Origin: Dankookia rubra
GTDB lineage: Bacteria; Pseudomonadota; Alphaproteobacteria; Acetobacterales; Acetobacteraceae
DNA: 64,000 nt
NCBI RefSeq assembly: GCF_004355005.1
Contig: NZ_SMSJ01000022.1
Coordinates: 1-64,000 of the forward strand
Direction: 5' to 3'
Part shown: piece after piece, positions 34,208-43,273 of the stretch
How positions within the stretch are numbered: the stretch's first letter is position 1
Layout: each line of letters begins with the position of its first letter
Made by a program: the position numbers and the translations under genes
Notes under the pieces: model-generated
What the model was told of the DNA's origin: nothing
The model's database searches: none
The model's input: the letters and a program-made list of their open reading frames with translations, nothing else

Positions 34208-35131
34208 TCAATCCCCGGCCGGCTCCGCCAGCGGGTGGTGCGCCTCGACCAGCGCCTTCAGCCGTTCCTCCAGCACCTTGGTATAGACCTGCGTGGTGGC
34301 GATGTCGGCATGGCCGAGCAGCACCTGCAGGCTGCGCAGGTCGGCGCCGCGGCCCAGCAGGTGGCTGGCGAAGGAATGCCGCAGGACATGCGGGCTGACC
34401 CGGTCCGGGTCGATCCCGGCCGCCAGCGCCGCATCCTTCAGCAGCAGCCCCAGCGCCTGCCGGGTCATATGGCCGGAGGCCCCGCGCGCCGGGAAGAGCC
34501 AGCGCAGCGCCTGCGGGCCGGTCGCCGACTTCCGGCCGGTCCCGGCCAGCGCCTCCCGCGCCGCCACCACCGCGGCCCGGGCGCGGTTCGAGACCGGCAC
34601 CAGCCGCTCCCGCCCGCCCTTGCCGCGCACCGCCACCAGCGGCGCATCCGGCCGCAGCGCCGAGGCGGGCAGCGCCACCAGCTCGCTGGCCCGGAGGCCG
34701 GAGCAATAGAGCAGCTCGACCGCCGCCGCCGCCTGGGGGCCGCGATGGCCGGGCAGGGCGGCGGCGCCGGCCAGCAGCGTCTCCACCTCGGCCTCGGTGA
34801 TCGCCTTGGGCAGGCTGGCCGCGGCCTTGGGTCCCGCCAGCAGCTCGGTCGGGTCGTCCGGGCGGATGCCCTCGCGGGCCAGGAAGCGGAAGAATTGCCT
34901 GAGCGCCGAAAGCCGCCGCGCCGCGGTGCGCGGGCGCAGGCCGAGATCGGTCAGCCGCCGCAGATAGGCGCCCAGCACCTCGGCCCCGGCCTCCGCCGGC
35001 GCCGCGCCGGCCTGGGCGCAGAAGCCGAAAAAATCGACCAGGTCGGCATTGTAGGCCGCCAGCGTGTTGCGGGCGGCGCCACGCTCGGCCGCCAGCATTT
35101 CCAGGAAGGCTTCCAGGTGGCGGCCGGCCAA
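34208..35131 (-). CDS. xerD: Tyrosine recombinase XerD
   Basis: Site-specific recombinase that resolves chromosome dimers at dif with XerC. 307 residues: an N-terminal SAM-like core-binding domain (residues 1-90) and a catalytic domain with the full set of residues (Arg in SGLRASELV, Lys in GKGGRERLVPV, HVLRHSFASHLL with His and Arg, and LLGHADIATTQVYTKV with His and the nucleophilic Tyr). XerC-like and XerD-like proteins are hard to tell apart. The location next to aroK-aroB and accA matches xerD in other alphaproteobacteria. It is preceded by a tiny membrane-protein gene 23 bases upstream. Confidence 0.9.
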   Translation of the reverse strand: MAGRHLEAFLEMLAAERGAARNTLAAYNADLVDFFGFCAQAGAAPAEAGAEVLGAYLRRLTDLGLRPRTAARRLSALRQFFRFLAREGIRPDDPTELLAGPKAAASLPKAITEAEVETLLAGAAALPGHRGPQAAAAVELLYCSGLRASELVALPASALRPDAPLVAVRGKGGRERLVPVSNRARAAVVAAREALAGTGRKSATGPQALRWLFPARGASGHMTRQALGLLLKDAALAAGIDPDRVSPHVLRHSFASHLLGRGADLRSLQVLLGHADIATTQVYTKVLEERLKALVEAHHPLAEPAGD

Positions 35132-35154
35132 GATGGTCCCCCTGGGGTTGGGGG

Positions 35155-35301
35155 CTAGCGGGTCTGGAACCGGTCGTTGGGCACCACCCGCTCCACCGGC
35201 TTGGGGGACACGTCGGGCGGGAAGGCCCCGACCACGACCAGCCCCACCGCGACCAGGGCGAGCAGGATCGCGGCGAGCAGCAATACGGGCCTACGGAACA
35301 T
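35155..35301 (-). CDS. Small single-pass membrane protein upstream of xerD
   Basis: 48 residues: MFRRPVLLLAAILLALVAVG begins a single hydrophobic helix, followed by a Pro-rich polar tail (PDVSPKPVERVVPNDRFQ). It lies on the same strand as xerD and ends 23 bases before it, so the two are likely co-transcribed. The family is unknown to me. The arrangement divergent to aroKB leaves only 50 bases for two promoters. Confidence 0.6.
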   Translation of the reverse strand: MFRRPVLLLAAILLALVAVGLVVVGAFPPDVSPKPVERVVPNDRFQTR

Positions 35302-35351
35302 TGCGGGCGGGGTCCTCGCGCGGAAGCCGCGGTGTGCTAGCCTTGGGAACC

Positions 35352-37139
35352 GTGTCACGCAACATCGCCACCGCCTGTGCATCGTCCGGCCCGGCGCCCG
35401 CCCCCGCCCCGGGGGCGCCCGCCGGTCCCGCTGCCGGGCTTCCCGCCGCCGCCCCGCCCGATTGGGCGGCGGATGCGCCGCGCCCGGCCGCCAGCACCTG
35501 GCTGCAGGGCCGCAGCGTCGTGCTCGTCGGCATGCCGGGATCGGGCAAGTCCTCCATCGGCCGGCGGCTGGCGCTGCGGCTCGGCCTGCCCTTCCTCGAC
35601 GCCGATACCGAGATCGAGGCGGCGGCCGGCCTGCCGATCACCGAGATCTTCTCCCGCTACGGGGAGCTGCATTTCAGGGATGGGGAGCGCCGGGTGATCA
35701 CCCGGCTGCTGGCCGGCCCGCCGGTGGTGCTGGCGACCGGCGGCGGCGCCTTCGCCGACGACCGCACCCGGGCGGCGATCCGCCGGTCGGGGGCCATCTC
35801 CGTCTGGCTGCGCTGCCGGCTGCCGGTGCTGATGCGCCGGGTGGCGGGCCGTGATCATCGGCCGATGTTCCTGAACGCCGACCCCGCGGAGGTGCTCCAG
35901 CGGCTGATGACGGCGCGCCACCCCCTCTATGCCGAGGCCGACCTGGTGATCCAGTGCAGCGATGAGAGCCCCGATTCCACCACCCGCCGGGTGCAGGAGG
36001 CGCTGGAAGGCTGGGCGCCGCCGGCCCGGCTGCCGGTGACCTTGGGGGAGCGCAGCTACGACATCGTGGTCGGCGAGGGCCTGCTGGAACGCGCCGGCGC
36101 GCTGCTGGCCCCCGTGCTGCCGGCCCGGCGCGTGGTGATCGTGACCGACGAGAATGTCGCGCCGCTGCACCTGCCGGCGCTGCGGGCGGGGCTGGAGGAG
36201 GCGGGCTTCTCGACCCTCGCCGAGATCGTCGTGCCGGCCGGCGAGGCCAGCAAGAACTTCGCCGTGCTGCAGTCGGTGCTGGAACAGATGCTGGGCGCCG
36301 GGGCCGACCGCCGCACCACGGTGGTGGCGCTCGGCGGCGGGGTGGTCGGCGACCTCGCCGGTTTTGCCGCCGCCGTCGCGCTGCGCGGCCTGCCCTTCGT
36401 GCAGGTGCCGACCAGCCTGCTGGCCCAGGTGGACAGCAGCGTCGGCGGCAAGACCGGGATCAACCTTTCGCTCGGCAAGAACCTGGTCGGCGCCTTTCAC
36501 CAGCCGCGCATCGTGCTGGCCGACATGGCGACGCTGCGCACCCTGCCGCCGCGGGAACTCCGCGCCGGCTACGGCGAGGTCGCCAAGCACGGCCTGCTGT
36601 CGGGCGAGACGCTGTGGCGCTGGTGCGAGGCGAATGGCCCGGCGCTGGTCGCCGGCGATGCCGGGTGCCAGGGCCATGCCGTGCTGGAGAGCTGCCGGCT
36701 GAAGTCCGCCGTGGTCGCCGGCGACGAGCGGGAGGAGAGCGCCGAGGGTGGCCGCGCCCTGCTCAACCTCGGCCATACCTTCGGCCATGCGCTGGAATCG
36801 GAGAGCGGCTATGGCGGCCTCGTGCTGCACGGGGAGGCGGTGGGCGTCGGCCTCGGCCTCGCCGCGGCGCTCTCGGCCCGGCTCGGCCAGTGCAGCCAGG
36901 AACTGCCGGGGCGGGTGATCTCCCACCTCGAGGCCTGCGGCATGCCGGCGCGGATCCGCGACCTGCCGCGCACCTATTCCACCGCCGCGCTGCTGGGGCG
37001 GATGCGGAAGGACAAGAAGGTGCGCGACGGGGCGCTCCGCTTCGTCCTGCTGCGCGGCCCGGGCGAGGCCTTCACCGCCGGCGACGTGCCGGTGGCGATG
37101 GTCGAGAGCCTGCTGCGGGACGAGGGGGCGGAAGCGTAG
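35352..37139 (+). CDS. aroKB: Bifunctional shikimate kinase/3-dehydroquinate synthase
   Basis: A fusion of two shikimate-pathway enzymes in 595 residues. After a Pro/Ala-rich leader of about 50 residues, shikimate kinase covers about 55-215 (Walker A VGMPGSGKSSIGRRLA, DADTEIEAAAGLPITEIF, LATGGGAF). AroB follows at about 225-595: ALGGGVVGDLAGFAAA (NAD), VPTSLLAQVDSSVGGKTGIN and NLGHTFGHALE with zinc-binding His. The frame is continuous across the junction, so this is a true fusion. The two genes are separate but adjacent in many alphaproteobacteria. The start is GTG 35352, with an alternative TTG at 35343; neither has a clear Shine-Dalgarno sequence. Confidence 0.95.
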   Translation: MSRNIATACASSGPAPAPAPGAPAGPAAGLPAAAPPDWAADAPRPAASTWLQGRSVVLVGMPGSGKSSIGRRLALRLGLPFLDADTEIEAAAGLPITEIFSRYGELHFRDGERRVITRLLAGPPVVLATGGGAFADDRTRAAIRRSGAISVWLRCRLPVLMRRVAGRDHRPMFLNADPAEVLQRLMTARHPLYAEADLVIQCSDESPDSTTRRVQEALEGWAPPARLPVTLGERSYDIVVGEGLLERAGALLAPVLPARRVVIVTDENVAPLHLPALRAGLEEAGFSTLAEIVVPAGEASKNFAVLQSVLEQMLGAGADRRTTVVALGGGVVGDLAGFAAAVALRGLPFVQVPTSLLAQVDSSVGGKTGINLSLGKNLVGAFHQPRIVLADMATLRTLPPRELRAGYGEVAKHGLLSGETLWRWCEANGPALVAGDAGCQGHAVLESCRLKSAVVAGDEREESAEGGRALLNLGHTFGHALESESGYGGLVLHGEAVGVGLGLAAALSARLGQCSQELPGRVISHLEACGMPARIRDLPRTYSTAALLGRMRKDKKVRDGALRFVLLRGPGEAFTAGDVPVAMVESLLRDEGAEA

Positions 37140-37211
37140 GCGGCGCCTGCGGCTTACCCCGCGCCCGGCAACCGCGTAGCCTCCCGCGCAGACCGCGCGA
37201 GAGCCCCCCGC

Positions 37212-39056
37212 ATGACCCCCGCCCGCCACCCGCTCGACCCGCTGACCCCCGACGAGATCCGCCAGGCCGCCGCGCTGGTCCGCGGCGCGCACGACCTCGG
37301 GCCTGGGATGATGTTCGAGACGATCACCCTCGACGAGCCCGCGAAGGAGGCCGTGCGCGATTTCCGCCCCGGCGGTCCCGTCCCCCGCCGCGCCTTCGTC
37401 TGCGCCTTCGACCGCACCGACGGCCGGGTCTTCGAGGCCCGGCTCGACCTCGCCGCCGGCACGGTGCTCGACTGGCGCCATGTCCCCGGCGTCCGCCCGC
37501 GCATCCTGATCGACGACGTCCTGCTGGTCGGCCGCGTCGCGCGGGCCGACCCGCGCTTCGTCGCCGCCCTGGCGAAGCGCGGCATCACCGAGATCGACCG
37601 GGTCCAGGTGGACCCCTGGTCGGCCGGCAATTACGGCCTGCCGGACGAGGAAGGGCGGCGCATCTCGCACACCTTCTGCTGGCTGCGGTCATCGCCCGAC
37701 GACAACGGCTATGCGCATCCGATCGAGGGGCTCTGCGCCGTCATCGACCTCGACCGCGCCGAGGTGCTGCGGATCGACGACCACGGCGTGGCGGAGGTCC
37801 CGGCGGCCGACCGCAACTACGCCGCCAAGTTCCGCGACCGCTTCCGCGACGACATCCGCCCGCTCGAGATCACCCAGCCCGAGGGGCCGAGCTTCAGGGT
37901 CGAGGGCAACGAGGTCGCCTGGCAGAAATGGCGCTTCCGCGTCGGCTTCAACGCCCGCGAAGGACTGGTGCTGCATGCCCTGGGCTACGAGGATGCCGGC
38001 CGGCTGCGCCCGGTGCTGCACCGCGCCGCGCTGTCCGAGATGGTGGTGCCCTACGCCCATCCCGGCGGCGGGCATTTCCGCAAGAACGCCTTCGACGTCG
38101 GCGAATACGGCATCGGCGTGCTGGCGAATTCGCTGACGCTGGGCTGCGACTGCCTGGGCGTCATCCGCTACTTCGATGCCTGGCTGGCCGACAGCAAGGG
38201 CGACCCCTATTGCATAAAAAGCGCCATCTGCCTGCATGAGGAAGACCACGGCATCCTCTGGAAGCACACCGACCTCTTCACCGGCAAGGTCGAGGTGCGG
38301 CGCGCCCGGCGGCTGGTGATCTCCTCCATCTCGACGATCGGCAACTACGAATACGGCTCCTTCTGGTACCTGCACCAGGACGGCTCGGTCCATTTCGAGA
38401 TGAAGGCGACCGGCATCATGAACACCGCCGGGCTGCGGCCAGGCGAGCAGCCGCGCTTCGGCAGCATCGTCGCCCCCGGCGTCCAGGCGCACTACCACCA
38501 GCACGTCTTCAACATGCGGCTCGACATGGACGTGGACGGCACGCCGAACCGGGTGGTCGAGGTCGATACCGTCGCCCTGCCCGAGGGTCCGGACAACCCG
38601 CACGGCAATGCCTTCACCCTGCGCGAGACGGTGCTGGCGAGCGAGCTTCGCGCCCAGCGCAACGTCGACTTCGCTGCCGCCCGCGGCTGGCGGGTCGAGA
38701 GCACCGCGGCGCGCAACGCGCTCGGTCAGCCGACCGCCTACCGGCTGGTTGTGCAGAACCCGCTGCCGACCTTCTCGAGCCCCGCGGCCAGCGTCACCCG
38801 CCGCGCCGCCTTCATGACGAAGCAGCTCTGGGTGACGGCCTTCGACCCGGAGGAGCTGCACGCCGCCGGCCGCTACCCCAACCAGAGCCGCGGCGGCGAG
38901 GGGCTGCCCGCCTGGACCGCGGCCGACCGGCCGCTCGACGGCGCCGACCTCGTGCTCTGGCACAGCTTCGGGCTGCACCCGGAGGGGTTCTTCGCCGAGA
39001 ACCCGGCGCTCGACGTGCCGCCGGCGCGCAGCGCGACGAGCTGCTGCGTGGACTGA
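37212..39056 (+). CDS. Copper-containing primary-amine oxidase (topaquinone), C-terminal block missing
   Basis: Oxidises primary amines to aldehydes, releasing NH3 and H2O2. 614 residues in the order small N-domains then catalytic beta-sandwich. Catalytic base Asp295 lies in KNAFDVGEYG, the topaquinone precursor Tyr379 in STIGNYEYG, and two copper ligands are His429 and His431 in HYHQHVF. Family members continue after the third copper His with a conserved segment containing R-x-E-D/E-W/F-P-x-M-P and about 20 residues more. Here WHSFGLHPEGFF passes directly from FGL to PEGFF, so only His589 remains where that block should be. The frame is intact. The enzyme may be impaired, or this may be a sequencing or assembly artefact. 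Confidence 0.9.
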   Translation: MTPARHPLDPLTPDEIRQAAALVRGAHDLGPGMMFETITLDEPAKEAVRDFRPGGPVPRRAFVCAFDRTDGRVFEARLDLAAGTVLDWRHVPGVRPRILIDDVLLVGRVARADPRFVAALAKRGITEIDRVQVDPWSAGNYGLPDEEGRRISHTFCWLRSSPDDNGYAHPIEGLCAVIDLDRAEVLRIDDHGVAEVPAADRNYAAKFRDRFRDDIRPLEITQPEGPSFRVEGNEVAWQKWRFRVGFNAREGLVLHALGYEDAGRLRPVLHRAALSEMVVPYAHPGGGHFRKNAFDVGEYGIGVLANSLTLGCDCLGVIRYFDAWLADSKGDPYCIKSAICLHEEDHGILWKHTDLFTGKVEVRRARRLVISSISTIGNYEYGSFWYLHQDGSVHFEMKATGIMNTAGLRPGEQPRFGSIVAPGVQAHYHQHVFNMRLDMDVDGTPNRVVEVDTVALPEGPDNPHGNAFTLRETVLASELRAQRNVDFAAARGWRVESTAARNALGQPTAYRLVVQNPLPTFSSPAASVTRRAAFMTKQLWVTAFDPEELHAAGRYPNQSRGGEGLPAWTAADRPLDGADLVLWHSFGLHPEGFFAENPALDVPPARSATSCCVD

Positions 39057-39117
39057 CGCGGTCGGCAATTCGGCGGCAATGTCGCGGCGAGCCGGGCCGG
39101 ACGAAAGATGGCGGCAG

Positions 39118-39150
39118 CGGCTCCGGCAACCCATATGCCGGAGCCGTGTT
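39118..39150 (+). terminator. Terminator after the amine oxidase
   Basis: CGGCTCCGGCA (39118-39128) and TGCCGGAGCCG (39136-39146), loop ACCCATA, followed by TGTTTCGG. An 11-bp perfect stem between two same-strand genes. Confidence 0.7.
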
Positions 39151-39196
39151 TCGGTTCGGTATTGACGCAGGCCGGCCTGGCCGGGTTCACAACCAC

Positions 39197-41179
39197 ATGT
39201 CCGTGATAATTTCCGAGGTCCCAGAGCGTGGCGCCCAGCCAGCCACCGAGGCCTTCCTCGCCGGTGGCGGGGAGCTCGGCGCGCGGCTGCGCGCGATGGA
39301 CTGGGCCGCCACCCCGCTCGGCCCTGCCGGCGCCTGGCCGACGGCGCTGAAGACGCTCGTCGCCGTCATGCTCGGCGCCCGCCAGCCGATGTTCGTCGCC
39401 TGGGGGCCGGAGCGGACCATGCTCTACAACGACGGCTACGCCACCATCTGCGGCGCCCGCCACCCGGCCGCGCTCGGCCGGCGCTTCCGCGAGGTCTGGT
39501 TCGACATCCTCGACGATGTCGAGCCGATCCTCGAGCGCGCCTTCGCCGGGGAAGGCACGCATATGGACGACATCGCCCTGCTGATGCACCGCAACGGCTA
39601 TCCGGAGGAGACCCGGTTCTCCTTCTCCTATACCCCCGTGCGCGACGACACGGGCGCGGTCGCCGGCATGTTCTGCGCCTGCACCGAGACCACCGGCCGG
39701 GTCATGGCCGAGCGCCGGCAGGAATTCCGTCTCGGCCTCGAAGCCCGGCTGCGCGAGCTGGCCGAGCCGCGCGCCGTCATGGCGACCGCCGCCGCGGCGC
39801 TGGCCGCGCATCTCGGCTGCGACCGCGCCGGCTATGCCGAGGTCCACCCCGACGGGCAGCACTTCACGGTGGAGGGCGAGTGGTGCGGGCCCGGCGTGCC
39901 GAGCCTCGCCGGCCAGCAGCGGCTGGAGGATTATGACCCGGCGCTGATCGCCGAGCTGCGCGCCGGCCGAACCATCGCGGTGGCCGATGCCCGGGACGAT
40001 CCGCTGACCGTCGGCCGGTCGACGGCCGCGAGCTTCCGCGCCGCCGCGGTGCGCGCCGCGGTGACCGTGCCGCTGGTCAAGGCGGGCCGCTTCGCCGCCT
40101 CGCTCTTCGTCCACCGCGCGGCGCCGCGGCGCTGGACCCAGGAAGACCTGGTGCTGGTGCAGGAGGTGGCGGAGCGCACCTGGGGCGCGGTCGGCCGCGC
40201 CCGGGCCGAGGCCGCGCTGCGGGCGAGCGAGGCGCGCTGGCGCGGCCTCTTCGCGCGGATGCAGGAGGGCTTCGCGCTCTGCGAGCTGGTGCGGGACGCC
40301 GCGGGCCGCCCGGTCGATTTCCGCTACCTCGAGGTGAATGCCGCCTGGGAACACCTGACCGGCCTGCCCGCCGGCCGGGTGATCGGCCGGTTGGCCCGCG
40401 AGGTCATCCCCGGCCTCGAGCCCTACTGGGTCGAGACCTATGCGAGGGTGATCGAGACCGGCGAGCCGGCGCATGTCGAATACCGCGTTGCCGCGCTGGA
40501 CCGCTGGTTCGAGGTGCTGGCCTACCGGACCGAGCCGGGCCGCTTCGCCGCGCTCTTCCTCAACGTCACCGACCGCAAGCGGGCCGAGGCGCGCCAGGCG
40601 CTGCTGACGCGGGAGGTCGAGCACCGGGCGAAGAACGCGCTGGCGGTGGTGCAGTCCGTGCTGCGGCTGACCCGGGCCGAGGACCTGCCCACCTATGTCC
40701 GCGCGGTGGAGGGGCGGGTTTCCGCGCTGTCGCGGGCGCAGAGCCTGCTGGCCGACGACCACAGCGGGGGTGCCGAGCTGCGCGAGCTGCTGGCGGGCGA
40801 GCTGGCGCCCTTCCTCGCGGGACAGCGGGTCGAGCTGCACGGGCCGCCGGTGCTGCTGCCGGCGGTCGCCGCCCAGCCGGTGGCCATGGCGGTACATGAG
40901 CTGGCGACCAATGCGGTGAAGCACGGCGCGCTGTCGGTGCCCGGCGGCCGGCTGGCGGTGCGCTGGGAGGTGCCGGACGGCCAGCCGCCGCGGCTGCGGC
41001 TGCACTGGGCGGAGGCGGGCGGGCCGGCGGTGACGGGCCCGCCGCCGCGGCGCGGCTTCGGCGGCCGGGTGCTGGACGGCACGGTGCGCGGCCAGCTCGG
41101 CGGCACGGTGGCGCTGGACTGGCAGGCGACCGGGCTGGTCTGCCGGCTGGACCTGCCGCTCGGCGCCGGGATGGGCTGA
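39197..41179 (+). CDS. PAS-GAF-PAS HWE-type sensor histidine kinase
   Basis: A soluble 660-residue kinase. Residues about 30-170 form a PAS-like sensor (FVAWGPERTMLYNDGYATICG), about 185-335 a GAF domain and about 345-465 a second PAS domain (LFARMQEGFALCELVRD). The HWE/HisKA_2 dimerisation segment has His476 in LTREVEHRAKNALAVVQ, and the ATPase domain has the N-box HELATNAVKHGAL. Such kinases often act in light, redox or general-stress signalling through a PhyR-type regulator, which is not seen here. ATG 39197 lies after the amine-oxidase terminator; a longer frame would begin in the hairpin. Confidence 0.88.
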   Translation: MSVIISEVPERGAQPATEAFLAGGGELGARLRAMDWAATPLGPAGAWPTALKTLVAVMLGARQPMFVAWGPERTMLYNDGYATICGARHPAALGRRFREVWFDILDDVEPILERAFAGEGTHMDDIALLMHRNGYPEETRFSFSYTPVRDDTGAVAGMFCACTETTGRVMAERRQEFRLGLEARLRELAEPRAVMATAAAALAAHLGCDRAGYAEVHPDGQHFTVEGEWCGPGVPSLAGQQRLEDYDPALIAELRAGRTIAVADARDDPLTVGRSTAASFRAAAVRAAVTVPLVKAGRFAASLFVHRAAPRRWTQEDLVLVQEVAERTWGAVGRARAEAALRASEARWRGLFARMQEGFALCELVRDAAGRPVDFRYLEVNAAWEHLTGLPAGRVIGRLAREVIPGLEPYWVETYARVIETGEPAHVEYRVAALDRWFEVLAYRTEPGRFAALFLNVTDRKRAEARQALLTREVEHRAKNALAVVQSVLRLTRAEDLPTYVRAVEGRVSALSRAQSLLADDHSGGAELRELLAGELAPFLAGQRVELHGPPVLLPAVAAQPVAMAVHELATNAVKHGALSVPGGRLAVRWEVPDGQPPRLRLHWAEAGGPAVTGPPPRRGFGGRVLDGTVRGQLGGTVALDWQATGLVCRLDLPLGAGMG

Positions 41180-41234
41180 GGGCCGGGCACGGCGCGTCGC
41201 CCGCGACTCGGCTTCGCGCCGAAGGTGGGCCGCG

Positions 41235-43025
41235 TCAGCCCAGGGCAGGGCCCGCCGGCTCCAGCCCCAGCCGCAGCGTCACCCGGGTGCCGCTGCCCGC
41301 CGCGCTCTCGGTCGCCAGCTCGGCGCCGATCTGCTTGGCCAGCGCCCGGATCACCGTCGCCCCGAGCCGCCCGGCCGAGCTGCCGGCCGGCAGGCCGATG
41401 CCGCGATCGGCCACCGCGACCGCCATGCAGCCCGCTTCCACCCAGGCTTCGAGCCGCACCGGATGCGCCGCCCCCTCGGGCCTTTCGTGCCGCAGCGCAT
41501 CCGCCACCAGCTCCGACAGGATCAGCGCCAGCGGGATCGCCCGCTCGGCGTCGAGGGTCAGGTCCTCGGGCGCGGCGATGCGGATATCGGTGCCGGGCTG
41601 CTGCACCGAGGCGCCGGCCGCCAGTTCCCGCAGCATGTCGGCGAGCCGCACGCTGCGCAGGTCGGGGCTCATCTGCAGGGCGCGATGCGCCTCCGCGACC
41701 GCCTGGACCCGGGCGGTCGCGGCCTCCAGCGCCTCGCGCGCCGCCGGCTCCTCGACCCGGCCGGATTGCAGGCGCAGCAGGCCGGCGACCAGCTGCAGGC
41801 TGTTCTTGATGCGGTGCTCGGCCTCCCGCAGCAGGCGTTCCTGCGCCGCCAGCGCCTCGCGCAGCCGGTCCTCCGCCTGGTGGCGCTCCTCGATGTCGGT
41901 GCAGGTGCCGACCCAGTGGCGGATGGTGCCGCCGGCGTCGCGCACCGGCGCCGCCCGCACGCGGTGCCAGCGGTAGGCCCCGGCCGCGGTGCTGATGCGG
42001 GCATCGGCGTCGTAGTCCGCCCCGGCCGCCAGCGCGGCGGCCCAGGCGTCGGCCAGCCGGGCGATGTCGTCGGCATGCAGCGCCGCCATCCAGCCGCTGC
42101 CGGTCAGGGCGGTCAGGCCGAGGCCGGTCAGCGCCCGCCAGCGGCGGTTGAGGTATTCCGGCACGCCTGTCGCATCGGTCTGCCAGACCAGGTGGGGCAT
42201 CGCCTCGGCCAGGGTGCGGAAGCGGTCCTCGCTGGCCAGCAGGCCGAGCTCGGCCTGGCGCCGCAACTCGATATCCGTGTTGGCGCCGATCCATTCGAGG
42301 ATGCGCCCGGCGGCATCGCGCCGCGGCACCGCGCGCGCCGCGGTCCAACGCCAGCCGCCATCGGGCCGGCCGAGGCGGTACTCGGCCTCGTAGGCCTCGC
42401 CGCCGGCGATCGCCGCCAGCCAGCGGCTGCGGACCCGCGCCTGGTCCTCCGGATGGATTGCCGCCAGCCAGCCGAGGCCGGCGGAGTCGGCCGGGCCCTG
42501 GCCGGTCAGCCCGTCCCAGCCGGTCGCCTCGCGGATCGCGCCGTCCGGCCCGGCGATCCAGACCGCCAGCGAGCCGGCTTCGACCAGGGCGCGGTAGCGG
42601 GCCGCCTGAGCCTCCCGCAGGGTGACGTCGCGCAGCAGCACCAGCACGCCGGCGATGGCGCCGCCGCCGCCGCGCACCGCCGAGAGCTCGGCATCCCAGA
42701 GCCGCGGCGGCTGGTCCGCCGGGCCGGGCGCCTCGGCCTCGGGGCCGAGCGGCAGGGGCATGGCCTCGGCCCGGCAGGCCTCGCCGGTGCCGTGCACCTG
42801 GTCGAGCGCCGCGAGGCTGGTCGGGCCGAGCGCCGGGAAGGCCTCGGCCGCCCGGCGGTCGACCAGCACCGCCTCGTCCCGGCCGGTGGCGGCGAGGAAG
42901 GCGGCATTCACGTAGCGGATTCGGTGGGCCGGGCCCTGCAGCACCGCGACCGCCATGGGCGAGGCCCCGGCGAAGCCGCGGATGCAATCGATGTCGGGCA
43001 GGTCGGGCCGGCCATCCTCGGGCAT
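41235..43025 (-). CDS. Triple-PAS HisKA_2-type sensor histidine kinase
   Basis: 596 residues. Three PAS domains at about 20-140, 145-260 and 265-383 (the second and third with the PAC ends WIGANTDIE and WVGTCTDIEER), then HisKA_2 with His404 in LLREAEHRIKNSLQLVAGLL, and an ATPase domain ending GSGTRVTLRL. It is convergent with the preceding kinase but not a recent duplicate, since the domain order and sequences differ. The start at 43025 follows GGGGGGAT. An in-frame ATG at 43055 adds ten residues and has no ribosome binding site. Confidence 0.87.
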   Translation of the reverse strand: MPEDGRPDLPDIDCIRGFAGASPMAVAVLQGPAHRIRYVNAAFLAATGRDEAVLVDRRAAEAFPALGPTSLAALDQVHGTGEACRAEAMPLPLGPEAEAPGPADQPPRLWDAELSAVRGGGGAIAGVLVLLRDVTLREAQAARYRALVEAGSLAVWIAGPDGAIREATGWDGLTGQGPADSAGLGWLAAIHPEDQARVRSRWLAAIAGGEAYEAEYRLGRPDGGWRWTAARAVPRRDAAGRILEWIGANTDIELRRQAELGLLASEDRFRTLAEAMPHLVWQTDATGVPEYLNRRWRALTGLGLTALTGSGWMAALHADDIARLADAWAAALAAGADYDADARISTAAGAYRWHRVRAAPVRDAGGTIRHWVGTCTDIEERHQAEDRLREALAAQERLLREAEHRIKNSLQLVAGLLRLQSGRVEEPAAREALEAATARVQAVAEAHRALQMSPDLRSVRLADMLRELAAGASVQQPGTDIRIAAPEDLTLDAERAIPLALILSELVADALRHERPEGAAHPVRLEAWVEAGCMAVAVADRGIGLPAGSSAGRLGATVIRALAKQIGAELATESAAGSGTRVTLRLGLEPAGPALG

Positions 43026-43068
43026 GGTCGCTATCCCCCCGGGTCCGGCATCCATCTGGGAACCATTA

Positions 43069-43085
43069 GCGGATGGTATATCCGC
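43069..43085. promoter_or_regulatory. Inverted repeat upstream of the triple-PAS kinase gene
   Basis: GCGGAT (43069-43074) and ATCCGC (43080-43085) around GGTAT, about 45 bases before the kinase start in the gap shared with the divergent DUF2889 gene. Possible operator; no partner regulator is known. Confidence 0.3.
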
Positions 43086-43273
43086 CTACGATGGGGGAAG
43101 CGGTCGAGTGCCGATCACAGGGCGGAGAATAGGCTTCGCCGGCGCCCGCCAGGCGTCACGTGCCGCACCGCCGCAGGGCTGATCCACGCCCGGCGGTGGT
43201 TCAACGCCGATCGAAAGCAGGCTAGGCAGTTGGTCGACCGTCCTGACCGCCCCGCCATCCGGAGCCCGACCGC

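Noticed and set aside
38955..39056. Frameshift in the amine oxidase
   Set aside because: The reading frame resumes the family sequence after the gap (PEGFF, then NPALDVP), so this is an in-frame loss rather than a frameshift.
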